64,000 nucleotides of DNA from the NCBI GenBank assembly GCA_965226245.1, contig CBDDCL010000015.1:4588001-4652000 (forward strand), given 5' to 3'. The notes below the pieces were generated by a model. The model saw only the letters and a program-made list of their open reading frames with translations. It did not search any database and had not been told where the DNA came from. The position numbers and the translations under genes are program-made. The DNA comes from CBDCYS01 sp965226245. GTDB taxonomy: Bacteria; Acidobacteriota; Terriglobia; Bryobacterales; UBA6623. Below are positions 8,203-17,590 of the stretch, in pieces (within the stretch, counting starts at the first letter, position 1; every line of letters begins with the position of its first letter).

Positions 8203-9201
8203 ATGATTGAAACCCGAGCTTACGCGCGCGCCGGCTTGCTGGGCAATCCCAGCGACGGTTACTTCGGCAAGACGATCGCTTTTATCATCCGCAACTTTCG
8301 GGCGCGAGTCTTGCTGTATCCCAGCGCGCGAGTTGAGATCAAGCCGTCCAAGGCGGATTTTCCGATTTGGGAAAGCCTCGATGACCTGCGGCAAACCACG
8401 CGCTGGCGAGGCTACTACGGGGGCATCCGCATCATCCAAGCTCTCGTGATGCGCTTTACCGGCTACTGCGCGGAGCAAGGCATCGAGCTGGCCGACCGCA
8501 ATTTCACGATCGAATACGAATCCAACATTCCGCAGCGGCTCGGCTTGGGGGGGTCGAGCGCCATCATCACGGCAACGTTGCGGGCGCTCATCGAGCATTA
8601 CGAAGTAGAGATCCCGAAGCCGGTTCAAGCCAACCTTGCGCTCGAGACGGAAACGCGGGAACTCGGCGTTTCGGCCGGCCTTCAAGACCGCGTCATTCTG
8701 GTCTACGAGGGTCTGGTCTATATGGACTTCGCGCGGGAACTCATGGAGAGCAACGGCTACGGCAACTACGAAGAGCTGGACCCGGGACTGCTCTCCAACG
8801 TCTACGTCGCCTATCGGACCAGTCTCAGCGAGGGAACCGAAGTCTTCCACAACAACATTCGCGCTCGCTATCAAGCCGGCGATTCGTCGGTTGTCGAAGC
8901 CATGGAGCTGTGGGGGGAAATCGCGGCGCAGGGCCGCCAGGCCCTCATCGATCACGACTACGAAAACCTCTCGCGCCTGGTCAACGCCAACTTCGATCTG
9001 CGCGCCCGCATCTACCGCATTAGCGCCGGAAATCTCGAGATGGTCAAGGCGGCGCGCAAGACCGGCGCCAGCGCCAAGTTCGCCGGCTCGGGCGGCGCCA
9101 TCGTTGGCTCCTACCGGGACCAGACTCAATTCGAACAACTGCGCGAAGAGCTGGCGAAGATCGGAGTTGCCGTCATCCAGCCAAAGATACTGCCGGAGTA
9201 A
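8203..9201 (+). CDS. GHMP-family sugar kinase
   Basis: A 332-residue GHMP kinase. Motif 1 is near the N-terminus (ARAGLLGNPSDGYFGKTIAF). The ATP-binding motif 2 is at about residues 111-125 (PQRLGLGGSSAIITA), and motif 3 is near residue 288 (AKFAGSGGAIVG). The N-terminal GNPSDGYFGK pattern resembles glucuronokinase-like and heptokinase-like members rather than mevalonate or homoserine kinases, so a sugar 1-kinase is likely. The substrate is not determined. The 156-bp divergent gap with dtd contains a possible -10 (GATATAGT) about 20 bp before the ATG. Confidence 0.88.
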   Translation: MIETRAYARAGLLGNPSDGYFGKTIAFIIRNFRARVLLYPSARVEIKPSKADFPIWESLDDLRQTTRWRGYYGGIRIIQALVMRFTGYCAEQGIELADRNFTIEYESNIPQRLGLGGSSAIITATLRALIEHYEVEIPKPVQANLALETETRELGVSAGLQDRVILVYEGLVYMDFARELMESNGYGNYEELDPGLLSNVYVAYRTSLSEGTEVFHNNIRARYQAGDSSVVEAMELWGEIAAQGRQALIDHDYENLSRLVNANFDLRARIYRISAGNLEMVKAARKTGASAKFAGSGGAIVGSYRDQTQFEQLREELAKIGVAVIQPKILPE

Positions 9202-9330
9202 AACCTATCTCATAAGTGGCCAAGGACTAGTCTAGTCTGGCCGTCCGCCATTGATGGAGAACCCGGTCTCGAACAGGCGACCGAGTTTCGTGGTCAGCGA
9301 TTCGAGACCCTCTTCTAAGCAGAAAGCAGG

Positions 9331-9673
9331 AAGACCGAGAAACCGATCGCCGTGCTCTTCGAGCACGCTGCTCATCCGGTCATCGTCCCGGACAAAAGCC
9401 AGACTGATCAACGCCGACTATCCGGGTTCGGCGGTCAAGCGAGTCCGAGAGGAGTTGGGCGAGGATGTCATTGCGCTATTTGGCCAGGGTTGCTACGGTA
9501 ACATGAACGCGCTGTGGAGTACGCATGAAAAAACGGAGAAGGCAGGCCGGAAACTTGGCGACGCGGTCCTAAATGCGATGAAGGAGACTGTCGCGATCAA
9601 GACCGGCGACCTCGACCTGCGATCGGCACAATCGATGTTGCCCTCCCACCCGCTGCTCAGCGAGGAGTTGTGA
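9331..9673 (+). pseudogene. remnant of a neutral/alkaline ceramidase-like protein
   Basis: Only the C-terminal third of a gene remains. One frame reads KTEKPIAVLFEHAAHPVIVPD. After a shift near 9390 the next frame reads ARLINADYPGSAVKRV, then ELGEDVIALFGQGCYGNMNA, and continues to a stop at 9673. This order (LF.H..HPV, then L..ADYPG, then A.F.QGC.GN.N) is the hallmark of the neutral ceramidase-like proteins common in Acidobacteria and Planctomycetes. The missing N-terminus and the frame break show it is inactive. Its stop lies 2 bp before the ATG of the dehydrogenase gene. Confidence 0.65.
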
Positions 9674-9675
9674 GA

Positions 9676-12600
9676 ATGAAATTCAAGACTGTTAGCCGGC
9701 TATTGATTTTCAGCATCCTGGCCTTTTCGGCCTGCCGCAACACTGGAACGGATGAACCGTCTTTCCGAGAGCTTCTCGTGGAGTTGGAACCGCTCAAACC
9801 GGAAGAGGCTCTGAAATCCTTCGAGATAGAGGAAGGTTTCCACCTCGAGCTGGCGGCGGCGGAGCCCCATGTCGCCGACCCGATTGCGATGGCTTTTGAC
9901 GAAAACGGGCGGATGTACGTAGCGGAAATGCGCGACTACCCTGATGATCCGCCCTCTGAAGGAGATCCCGCCGGGCGGGTTCGTCTGTTGGAGGACACTG
10001 ATGGGGACGGTGTTTTTGAAAAAAGCACGATCTTTGCTGACCGTGTTCACTGGCCGAGCGGTGTCGCCTGTTGGAAGGGCGGCGTCTTTGTTGCGGCTCC
10101 GCCTGACATTTTCTATATGAAGGACACAACGGGTGATGGCGTGGCTGATGTTCGTCGAGTCATTTTTACGGGTTTCGGCACGCGCACATCGGAAAACATG
10201 ATGAACAACCTCAAATGGGGATTGGATCATTGGATTTACGGCGCCAGCTCATACAACGGAGGAACGGTCCGGCACGCTGAAAGTTTAAATGCCGAAACAG
10301 TCTCGGTACGCTCCAATGACTTTCGCTTTCATCCGCTTGAAGAAAAGTTTGAAGCGGTGGAGGGGAACCGGGGTGACTTCGGCAATTGCTTCGATGACTG
10401 GGGGAACCGCTTCACTTCCAGCGCGGGCTCACCGATTATTCAGGCGGTCATTCCCGCCCGTTACGTTGCGCAAAATCCCTACCTGACTGTCTCCCGGCTT
10501 TCGACCGCGATTTTTCAATCCGACCGGCGGGTGTATCCGATTAGCCAGCCCGAGCCATGGCGTGTGGTTCGCCAGAACTTTTGGAGCCGCTGGGTGGACA
10601 CGTCGCACGATATGAGAGCCGCCCGGTTTTCGACTCGTGAACTGACCCCTCAGGGCTACTTTACGGGAGGGGCGGCCGTTGAGATCTACCGCGGTTCGGT
10701 CTATCCGAAGGCTTTTCAGGGAAATGCTTTCACGCCGGAACCGGCGGGGAACCTGGTGGTGCGGAGCATTTTAGAAAAGGCGGGAGTAACGTTTCTTGCG
10801 AGGCGCGCGGATACTGACAGAGAATTCATTGCCTCCACGGACAACTGGTTCCGGCCGGTGAACTTTGTAAATGGACCCGACGGATGTCTTTATATGATGG
10901 ATATGTATCGCGAGGTTATTGAGGATCCTAGCGCGATTCCGCACGATCTTCTCGAGCACATCGATTACTACACAGGCCAGGATATGGGCCGCATCTACAG
11001 GATAGCGCCGGATGGGTTTGAAGGAAGCAGGCCGCCGCGATTGGCCAATGCCGGCGTGGATGAGTTAGTCGGCCTGCTGGAACACCCGGATAGCTGGTGG
11101 AGGGAGACAGCCCACCGCCTCTTATTTGAACGTCAGGACAAAGGGGCTGGCGAGGGGCTGAAAAAAATGGCGCGAGCGTCCAAATCGCCGCAGGGCCGGC
11201 TGCATGCTCTTTGGTCACTCGAGGGCCTGGGCATTCTCGATGAGACGACATTGTTGACGGCTTTGGACGACCCTCATGCGGCTTTGCGGGAGAACGCTGT
11301 GCGTCTGGCTGAAAGCCGTTTACCGAAGTCCCGGATCATCCGCGAAAAAGTTTTGTCCATGGTTTCCGATGCGAATCCAGGCGTTCGGTTGCAGACCGCG
11401 CTTACGCTCTCTCTGGTCGAAGGGAATGCGGCAACCAAAGCGCTTGCTGAGATTCTGCGGCGTGACGCAACTAATGAGTGGGTGCAAGCCGCTGTTCTTT
11501 CCGCGGCGCGCGCCCGTTCCGATGTTTTATTCAATCTTCTGGTCGCTGACCGCTCGTTCGCATCCAGACCTGGGAGCCTCCCGGCCCTAAAACGGCTGGC
11601 CGCTGTTGTCGGCGCAAGGAATAAACCAGGTGAAATCTTGTCCATACTCAGGACAGCTCGTCAGACTTTTTCCTCCCGACAACCGGAAAGTCGCTTGGGC
11701 ATTCTCTCCGGGATTTCTGACGGTTTGACGCATTCAGGAAATTCTTTGCTTGTTTTACAAGAGTCAGAAAACACCCCGGCGTCGTTGAAAAGAATTATTG
11801 GTGAATCTTTTCAAGAAGCTCAACTGATTGCAAGGGACGCGGACAAGCAACCCAGCCAAAATCGCTTGGAAGCCATACAGCTGTTGGGGGGGGCCCCTTA
11901 TGCGGCGGCGGCGGAGACGCTTACGAAACTTCTTTCTCCCGCAGAGGCGAGTGAAATTCAGTTAGCCGCGGTGCGGTCACTCTCTATGCATCCTAATCCG
12001 GAAGTAGGGCAAATACTTGTGGATCGCTGGCGAAGCTTCAGTTCTCCCGTGCGGCGTGAAGTAGTGGAAGCGCTCTTCAGCCGGGAAAAGCGCTTGCCTC
12101 CCCTCCTGGATGCTTTGGAGAAGGAGATTGTGCCAATTACCCACCTGGACCCTTCGCGTCGCCAAGCACTGCTGGATCATCCGCAAGAGGAGATTCGCCT
12201 TCGGGCGCAAAAACTTCTGGCGGATCGGCGAACCCCAACTCGTAAGAAGGTGCTCGAGAGATATCGTTCAGCTCTGACGCCATCCGGGGATCCGGCTCGG
12301 GGCGCGGAGGTGTTCGACCGGGACTGCGCCACGTGTCATCAGCTCGACGGAAGAGGTCACAACGTTGGTCAAGATTTGAGAGAAGTGGCTGGTGACTCTC
12401 GCGAGGAACTGCTGACGAATATTATCGATCCCAATGCTAAAGTGCAATCGAACTTCATCAACTATCGATTGGATACGCTAGACGGTCAAATTCTAACCGG
12501 CATCATAGCGCGTGAGACAGAAAATAGCGTCACCCTTCGTCGCGCAGAGGGTATTGAGGACGTTGTACCCCGGTCAAAGATCCGCGACCTGACTTCCATG

Positions 12601-12717
12601 GGCCTGTCAGTGATGCCTGAAGGCCTGGAAGAGGGGATTAGTCCCGAAGAGATGGTTGATCTCATCAGCTTCATTCAATCCCGTACTAGGCAAAAACTCG
12701 ATCGCCCAGCTTTCTAG
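9676..12717 (+). CDS. PVC-type dehydrogenase lipoprotein with HEAT repeats and C-terminal cytochrome c
   Basis: A 1013-residue predicted lipoprotein. Signal peptide MKFKTVSRLLIFSILAFSAC ends in a lipobox Cys. A beta-propeller region (about 45-440) has the family signatures ADPIAMAFDENGRMYVAEMRDYP and NGPDGCLYMMDMYREVIEDP. Helical HEAT-like repeats follow (about 460-865), then a cytochrome c domain with the haem site CATCH near residue 885 (AEVFDRDCATCHQ). Such proteins are thought to oxidise sugars or similar substrates in the periplasm; the substrate is unknown. The ATG at 9676 is preferred over GTG at 9670. The stop codon TAG coincides with the left terminus of the element that begins at 12715, so the last residues may be foreign. 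Confidence 0.88.
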   Translation: MKFKTVSRLLIFSILAFSACRNTGTDEPSFRELLVELEPLKPEEALKSFEIEEGFHLELAAAEPHVADPIAMAFDENGRMYVAEMRDYPDDPPSEGDPAGRVRLLEDTDGDGVFEKSTIFADRVHWPSGVACWKGGVFVAAPPDIFYMKDTTGDGVADVRRVIFTGFGTRTSENMMNNLKWGLDHWIYGASSYNGGTVRHAESLNAETVSVRSNDFRFHPLEEKFEAVEGNRGDFGNCFDDWGNRFTSSAGSPIIQAVIPARYVAQNPYLTVSRLSTAIFQSDRRVYPISQPEPWRVVRQNFWSRWVDTSHDMRAARFSTRELTPQGYFTGGAAVEIYRGSVYPKAFQGNAFTPEPAGNLVVRSILEKAGVTFLARRADTDREFIASTDNWFRPVNFVNGPDGCLYMMDMYREVIEDPSAIPHDLLEHIDYYTGQDMGRIYRIAPDGFEGSRPPRLANAGVDELVGLLEHPDSWWRETAHRLLFERQDKGAGEGLKKMARASKSPQGRLHALWSLEGLGILDETTLLTALDDPHAALRENAVRLAESRLPKSRIIREKVLSMVSDANPGVRLQTALTLSLVEGNAATKALAEILRRDATNEWVQAAVLSAARARSDVLFNLLVADRSFASRPGSLPALKRLAAVVGARNKPGEILSILRTARQTFSSRQPESRLGILSGISDGLTHSGNSLLVLQESENTPASLKRIIGESFQEAQLIARDADKQPSQNRLEAIQLLGGAPYAAAAETLTKLLSPAEASEIQLAAVRSLSMHPNPEVGQILVDRWRSFSSPVRREVVEALFSREKRLPPLLDALEKEIVPITHLDPSRRQALLDHPQEEIRLRAQKLLADRRTPTRKKVLERYRSALTPSGDPARGAEVFDRDCATCHQLDGRGHNVGQDLREVAGDSREELLTNIIDPNAKVQSNFINYRLDTLDGQILTGIIARETENSVTLRRAEGIEDVVPRSKIRDLTSMGLSVMPEGLEEGISPEEMVDLISFIQSRTRQKLDRPAF

Positions 12718-12886
12718 GCGCTTACCGCCTCCACATCGACAAAAAATTGTCGATGTTGCCCAAATCATTTTTTTCAACTGCCCCGAACGAGCCTAGACTA
12801 CTTCGCGGTGCAAAGTAGCGCATTCTGACCAGCCGTTCTGCTTGGTCAGTGGCTTCGGCTAGTCCGGCCCGGTGTTTTGGGGCCGC

Positions 12887-13078
12887 CTAGCGCGGCGGCT
12901 GAGCCAAGCACCGCCCGATGTTGATGAGATTGTCGGCAATTACGCCGAGCCCTACCCAGCGGCACATCCCATCCATGAGGTTCTTGAACACTCTGTACAC
13001 ACGCTTCGCAGAGCGGGAATCGCTAGCTAGCGGAACACAAGAATGTGCTGTCTGCCGGCGATTCCGGCGCTGGGCCAA
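12887..13078 (-). pseudogene. C-terminal remnant of a DDE transposase
   Basis: The frame reads YRVFKNLMDGMCRWVGLG followed by VIADNLINIGRCLAQ and a stop. The pattern (a basic segment, then W-x-G/A-L-x-V-I-A-x-N-L) is how several DDE transposase families (IS5/ISNCY/IS1182-like) end. Upstream on the minus strand the frame is broken and no DDE catalytic segment can be found. The exact family is not assigned. Confidence 0.45.
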
Positions 13079-13153
13079 GCTGCGTGGGGACGCGGGCTTC
13101 GTCGCAAACGACGGGGCAGGGCCTTCGCGGCCCGCCGCTAGAAGCAGATCAGC

Positions 13154-13864
13154 TTACCGCAAGCGTCGTCCCTGGTAGACGGTCACCGGCGACCCTTCGG
13201 CCAGAAACGCCGAGCTGGGCCGGCGCGCGAGCGGCTCAACGAATTCCGGCCCGTACAGATCGGCGGCCCAGACGTCTACGTTGGTGTCTGTGGTTTGCCA
13301 GACCCGCCAAGACACGTGTTCGACGCGGTATTCGAGGGAGCTTCCGTCTGCTTGCGCGGTGTAGCCCCAGTAGTGCTCGGTGATGAACTCCTCTTCGGAA
13401 CCTGGCTCGGCAGGCAAGGGCTCGCCGCTGCGCAGAACCCCGAGGTGATTCGACTTGCCGTTGAAATGCCAGGAGTAGCGGAACTCGTCTCCCGCGACGT
13501 GGTGGCGCATCGGCAACGAAACGTAGTTCTCGTTATAGAGCGTTCGGGCCACCCAGGCGATCGCCCAGCGAGGAACGATCTCCTTGATGAACACGACCCC
13601 CCGCCGCCACTCCTCCCCGGCCTTGCAGCGCACGTAAAAGCGAAGGTTGACCTCCTCGAAGTTGCGGTGGAACGGGATCGGAATCCCTTTTACTCGAGTC
13701 CTGAGAAACAGAAAGCCAACGAGGCTCACATAGGTCTTGCCATTCCAGAAGTCGATCTCGGTGCCGGCCGGGACGTGGGGGCGCACGATGGCCGCATCGA
13801 CTTCGTAGTTCAACATCACAAGCCAGCGCCACTCGGCTCTGAGGAAGGGGGCCGGATCAGGCAT
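13154..13864 (-). CDS. DUF2071 family protein (YqjF-like)
   Basis: A 236-residue protein of the DUF2071/YqjF family, about the usual length. Recognisable family segments are the N-terminal EWRWLVMLNYEVDAAIVRPH and VPAGTEIDFWNGKTYVSLVGF, the central NFEEVNLRFYVRC and GVVFIKEIVPRWAIAWVARTLYNENY, and EHYWGYT near the C-terminus. No biochemical function is established for the family. The ORF is intact with a good N-terminus even though it sits between transposase remnants and inside inverted termini, which suggests it is still maintained or was acquired recently. Confidence 0.8.
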   Translation of the reverse strand: MPDPAPFLRAEWRWLVMLNYEVDAAIVRPHVPAGTEIDFWNGKTYVSLVGFLFLRTRVKGIPIPFHRNFEEVNLRFYVRCKAGEEWRRGVVFIKEIVPRWAIAWVARTLYNENYVSLPMRHHVAGDEFRYSWHFNGKSNHLGVLRSGEPLPAEPGSEEEFITEHYWGYTAQADGSSLEYRVEHVSWRVWQTTDTNVDVWAADLYGPEFVEPLARRPSSAFLAEGSPVTVYQGRRLR

Positions 13865-14007
13865 GTGCTAGGGTGTGGCGCGATCACTATACAGGGTCTT
13901 GAGGTTCGCCTCGTAGACGCCAAATCGGAGAACGCGGGGTCGCTGGGTGTCAGGTGGCATCAGGTCAGGAATCGCCGCCCTCGATAATGGACGAGATGAA
14001 ATGAACA

Positions 14008-14117
14008 TAAAAACGGCAGTTGGTCGTCTTCGAACCGCCCCAACCTTATGACGAGACGTCAGTTGGACCCTTTCAATATGTTACAACGAATGCTAGAACG
14101 TCCAACTGCCGTTTTTA
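14008..14117. repeat. 110-bp element with 16-bp perfect inverted ends
   Basis: TAAAAACGGCAGTTGG at 14008-14023 is repeated as its exact reverse complement at 14102-14117, leaving a 78-bp interior. A third partial copy (GTCAGTTGGAC) lies at 14058-14068. It could be a miniature inverted-repeat element or fold as a long stem in RNA. No coding frame is present. Confidence 0.6.
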
Positions 14118-14743
14118 GGATGAAGCGATCATCAGCTCTAGCGGTCAGGAGCGGCTTCGTCCCGCCCTTGCCGAGCCTGCCAACTCAAACGCGGGCCGAA
14201 ACCGAACAACGCCACGACCCTGGACAAACACTACGAACGACTTCAAGTCGGCATCCAGGGGCTGTTTGCTGAAATCGGCATCGCCGCGTGAAGACATAGA
14301 TCGACAATTTTTTGTCGATTTGGGACACTAAGCGCCTAAAAGGACCGGCCTAAAGGAGACCAAGCCACGTGAACGTGGCTCAGGCCGCGGACCTGAGCGT
14401 TTCCACAGTCCGCGTTCACAATCGGCGGGACCAGAAATCGATCGCTTCGTTATCATGGAGACTGCTCTGCATCGAAGGTTCGTCTGGACCGTAATTTCAA
14501 CAAAGATGACAACTCCCCCTGACCTAACACGGACGAGCCGCAACCAAAAGGGGGAGCGTGGCCGCTGGCGGATGAGGCGCACGAGAGCAGCAACCGCTCC
14601 CTCACGGTCGCGGCTCTGAGTGTCGGGTAGAGGGGCTCCACGTGCATACGGGCGTAGCACGCTACGCCCCTACATGCGGTTCCCGAGTTTTCTGCCATCC
14701 TCGGCAAGGACTTCACCATACAGGTACTAAACGTGACCCAACA

Positions 14744-16711
14744 ATGAGCGCGACACCCCAGACCCAGAGAACTAAGCAGGCCGAAGCTGCCCCGCTTAAC
14801 TTCCGGCCCGGCGGCGCCGGGATGTCCCCTGAACTTCTCAACAAGATTTACGGCATCGAAAACTGGGGCTTTGGCTATTTCTTCGTCAACCACAACGGGA
14901 ATCTGTCGGTCGCCCCGTCCAAAGACCGCAGCCGTTCCATCGATGTCCGCGAGGTCATCGCCGAGGTGACCGCGCGGCAACACTCCACCCCGGTCTTGTT
15001 ACGGTTCCCGCAAATCCTGGACGACAGAATGTCGGCGCTGCACCAGGCTTTCGCCCACGCGATTCGCGAGTTTGAATACTCCAACCGGCACGTGGCGGTC
15101 TATCCGGTCAAGGTGAATCAGAAGGCCCAGGTCGTTCAGCGGCTGCTCGAAGCCGGATCGGATTTCGGCTATGGATTGGAAGTCGGCAGCAAAGGCGAGC
15201 TGGCCGCGGCTCTGGCGCAGCCGCTAGCCGCAGGCGCTCTGATCATCTGCAACGGCCTCAAGGATGACCTGCTGCTGCGAACCGCCATCCTGGCGGAGAA
15301 GATCGGCAAGCGAACCGTCATCGTGGTCGAGGACTCCGAGGACATGCTCATGGCGCTGGAACTCGGCGAGAAGCTTGGCATCGAGCCGAACATGGGCATC
15401 CGGGTCAAGCTCTATTCGCGCGGCAGCGGCAAGTGGGAAGAGTCGGGCGGCGAGTTTGCCAAGTTCGGCATGAGCACGATCGCGCTGGTCAACACGATTC
15501 AGATGCTCAAGCAGCGCGGCCAAACTTCACTGCTGAAGATGCTGCACTTCCACATCGGGTCTCAGATCACCGATATCCGGCGCGCCAAGCAGGCCTTCAA
15601 AGAGGCGGCGCGGGTTTACGCCAAGGTCCGCAAGATGGGTTGCGAGGTCGAGTACCTCAACGTCGGCGGGGGACTCGGCGTCGACTACGACGGCAGCAAG
15701 ACGGCCTCGGAATTTTCGGTGAACTACTCGCTGCAGGAGTTCGCCAATGACGTGATCTATGTCGTGGGCGAGGTCTGCGACAACGAGGAAGTCCCGGTGC
15801 CCGCGGTCGTGACCGAGAGCGGCCGCGCTATGGTGGCTTATCACTCGCTGCTCGTCACCGACGTCAAGAAGGTCATCGCTCCGGGCGCGGGAGCGCTCTA
15901 TGCACTCAGCGAAATCGAATCCCAAGCCGAGCCCGTTCTGGAGCTGACCGACCTGGCCCGCGACATCAACGGGAAAAACTTTCGCGAGTACTACCACGAC
16001 GCCATTCAGCAGCGGGAAGACCTGAACGCACTGTTTGAACTGGGGTATCTCGATCTGGAGGACAAGGCCAAAGGAGAGTGGCTCTTCTGGAAAGTGTGCC
16101 GCAAGGCGGCCAAGCTGTCGCGGGCAATGAAGCAACGGCCCGAGGAATTCGACGATCTCGACAAACTGCTCGCGGCCAAGTACATCTGCAACTTCTCGAT
16201 GTTTCAGTCACTGCCCGATTTTTGGGCCTTCGATCAGTTGTTCCCGATCATGCCGATTCACCGACTGAATGAACGTCCGACCGAGCGCGGCGTGCTCTGC
16301 GACGCCACTTGTGATTCCGACGGCGCGGTCGATAAGTTCGTTGACGCCAAGCACATCAAGGAATCCCTGGAACTCCACGCGCTGCGGCCGGGAGAACCCT
16401 ACTACCTGGCCTTCCTGCTGCTGGGAGCCTATCAAGAAACGCTCGGCGACTTGCACAACCTCTTCGGGGTCGTCACCGAAGCTCATGTGACGGTGAACGA
16501 GGACGGCCAGACCGAAATAGAGGAAGTCACCCGCGGCGACGCCGTCCGCGAAGTGCTCGAATATAGCGATTACGATACCGACGAACTGCGCGAATCCATC
16601 AGCCGCCAGCTCTCGGACCGCAAAGACCAGGGCCTGATCTCCGACGACGACGAGCACGAAGTGCTGGCCACCTTCTCGCGCGTGCTCGACGACTATACGT
16701 ATTTGGAGTAG
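14744..16711 (+). CDS. speA: biosynthetic arginine decarboxylase
   Basis: A 655-residue PLP-dependent arginine decarboxylase that makes agmatine, the entry to putrescine/spermidine synthesis. It is a fold III (alanine racemase-like) enzyme. The PLP lysine is in YPVKVNQKAQVVQ (about residue 125), with the glycine-rich phosphate-binding LNVGGGLGVDYDGS and the C-terminal conserved Cys motif GVLCDATCDSDG. The long helical insertion after the barrel is present. ATG 14744 (MSATPQTQRTKQ) is chosen because 34 upstream codons in the same frame have no family resemblance. No agmatine deiminase is adjacent. Confidence 0.96.
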   Translation: MSATPQTQRTKQAEAAPLNFRPGGAGMSPELLNKIYGIENWGFGYFFVNHNGNLSVAPSKDRSRSIDVREVIAEVTARQHSTPVLLRFPQILDDRMSALHQAFAHAIREFEYSNRHVAVYPVKVNQKAQVVQRLLEAGSDFGYGLEVGSKGELAAALAQPLAAGALIICNGLKDDLLLRTAILAEKIGKRTVIVVEDSEDMLMALELGEKLGIEPNMGIRVKLYSRGSGKWEESGGEFAKFGMSTIALVNTIQMLKQRGQTSLLKMLHFHIGSQITDIRRAKQAFKEAARVYAKVRKMGCEVEYLNVGGGLGVDYDGSKTASEFSVNYSLQEFANDVIYVVGEVCDNEEVPVPAVVTESGRAMVAYHSLLVTDVKKVIAPGAGALYALSEIESQAEPVLELTDLARDINGKNFREYYHDAIQQREDLNALFELGYLDLEDKAKGEWLFWKVCRKAAKLSRAMKQRPEEFDDLDKLLAAKYICNFSMFQSLPDFWAFDQLFPIMPIHRLNERPTERGVLCDATCDSDGAVDKFVDAKHIKESLELHALRPGEPYYLAFLLLGAYQETLGDLHNLFGVVTEAHVTVNEDGQTEIEEVTRGDAVREVLEYSDYDTDELRESISRQLSDRKDQGLISDDDEHEVLATFSRVLDDYTYLE

Positions 16712-16764
16712 TGGCGCCCGAGGCGGAGCCAGCTCACACCGTGCGTCAAGCGGAAAACCGGGGC

Positions 16765-17193
16765 CTACACGAGAGGGTGCCGCCAGCGCAGCCCCGCAAA
16801 CCGGGCGTAGTCACGATCCGCTGTGATCCACTCGCTGCCCGATTCGATCGCCAGAGCAGCCAGATAGGCGTCCGGTATCAAGTTCCCCTTCGCTCTTGCG
16901 GTTCGGCTCAGATTCGTGAAAATGTCCCAGTGACGCTGGCCTGGGGCAACCTCGACGTAATTAGGCAGAGAGCGGATTTCCTCGACAAACTGAAGAGCGG
17001 TACTCAGTGGTGTCGGCGGGTCGAATATCCGGGGGTGCGTGACAATTCGCAAAAAACCCGATAGCACGAGATCGGCGATCCCGACAGCCTCGTCGGAGGA
17101 GATCAGGTCCTGCCACCACTGAGAGAAAGCGCGATGGTCCGGCGCCTCTTCCCGGTGAACATAAACAAGAACGTTCACATCAGGAAGAATCAA
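16765..17193 (-). CDS. vapC: PIN-domain toxin
   Basis: A 142-residue PIN-domain ribonuclease, the toxin of a type II VapBC module, predicted to cleave RNA with acidic metal ligands. It starts MILPDVNVLVYVHREEAPDH with the first catalytic Asp at residue 5. A central Glu-rich segment and C-terminal NLIPDAYLAALAIESGSEW, ITADRDYARF supply the other acidic residues. The PDAYLAALA and ITAD-D-F pattern is the usual end of VapC. Its ATG overlaps the antitoxin stop by 4 bp (ATGA). Confidence 0.93.
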   Translation of the reverse strand: MILPDVNVLVYVHREEAPDHRAFSQWWQDLISSDEAVGIADLVLSGFLRIVTHPRIFDPPTPLSTALQFVEEIRSLPNYVEVAPGQRHWDIFTNLSRTARAKGNLIPDAYLAALAIESGSEWITADRDYARFAGLRWRHPLV

Positions 17194-17432
17194 GTGTTCT
17201 TCTCCATTCGATCCAGCAGACCGGCCGAATCGTCGAGATCGACTCCCGGCAACAGACCGTTACCCCGAAATGTCGTGAACTTGACTGGGCGGCGGCGCTT
17301 ACTCTTCTCGCGTCTTGAAAGCGCTTGACGAAGCGCGTCTTCGATCACGGCGGTCAAAGTACGCCCGCTTTCCAGCGCCGCGCGCTTTGCATCTCGCATC
17401 AGAGCGTCGTCTAACTGCAACGTAGTCCTCAT
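17190..17432 (-). CDS. vapB: ribbon-helix-helix antitoxin
   Basis: An 80-residue antitoxin starting MRTTLQLDDALMRDAKRAAL, a ribbon-helix-helix DNA-binding N-terminus (about 1-45), followed by a basic linker (SRREKSKRRRPVKF) and an acidic C-terminal tail (LLPGVDLDDSAGLLDRMEKNT) that would wrap the toxin. The ATG at 17432 fits the family better than the longer frame from 17468. It overlaps vapC by 4 bp, so the pair is translationally coupled and probably autorepressed. Confidence 0.9.
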   Translation of the reverse strand: MRTTLQLDDALMRDAKRAALESGRTLTAVIEDALRQALSRREKSKRRRPVKFTTFRGNGLLPGVDLDDSAGLLDRMEKNT

Positions 17433-17477
17433 ACAGAAAAACATATCACGTACACATAAATCTGTCAACGACTGCTG

Positions 17478-17563
17478 GACCGCTTGCTCGCGCGTGCGGC
17501 TCGGTGGGCTCGTGGGAGAGAGGGCTGGACCGGGCTGACCGCTTGCTTACGCGCGCGGCTCGG
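17478..17563. repeat. two tandem copies of a 27-bp GC-rich repeat
   Basis: GACCGCTTGCTCGCGCGTGC (17478 onward, ending GGCTCGG at 17504) and GACCGCTTGCTTACGCGCGC (17537 onward, ending at 17563) are two near-identical direct copies 59 bp apart, in the 158-bp gap between vapB and the Ig-like gene. They resemble, less exactly, repeats at 47474-47502 and 59978-60002. Confidence 0.6.
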
Positions 17564-17590
17564 GAGACGGCCCGGTGAGGTGATTCGCGG

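Larger units (their letters stand above)
12715..14338. mobile_element. candidate decayed transposable element with inverted termini and a passenger gene
   Basis: Both ends carry TAGGCGCTTA followed 9-10 bp later by a 20-bp near-palindrome: ATCGACAAAAAATTGTCGAT at 12735-12754 and its exact reverse complement at 14300-14319. The right TAGGCGCTTA copy (14329-14338) is also inverted. Between them are a transposase C-terminal remnant (12887-13078, minus), an intact DUF2071 gene, a 110-bp hairpin element, and a short plus-strand frame ending at 14290 (LDKHYERLQVGIQGLFAE) that may be another transposase tail. It could be one element that captured DUF2071 and then decayed, or two fragments of related IS copies in opposite orientation. 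Confidence 0.5.

Noticed and set aside
8077..9138. 353-codon minus-strand frame opposite the GHMP kinase, and similar long antisense frames opposite atpD, atpG, atpA, the kinase and DUF1549 genes
   Set aside because: All lie exactly opposite well-supported genes and show no motif of their own.
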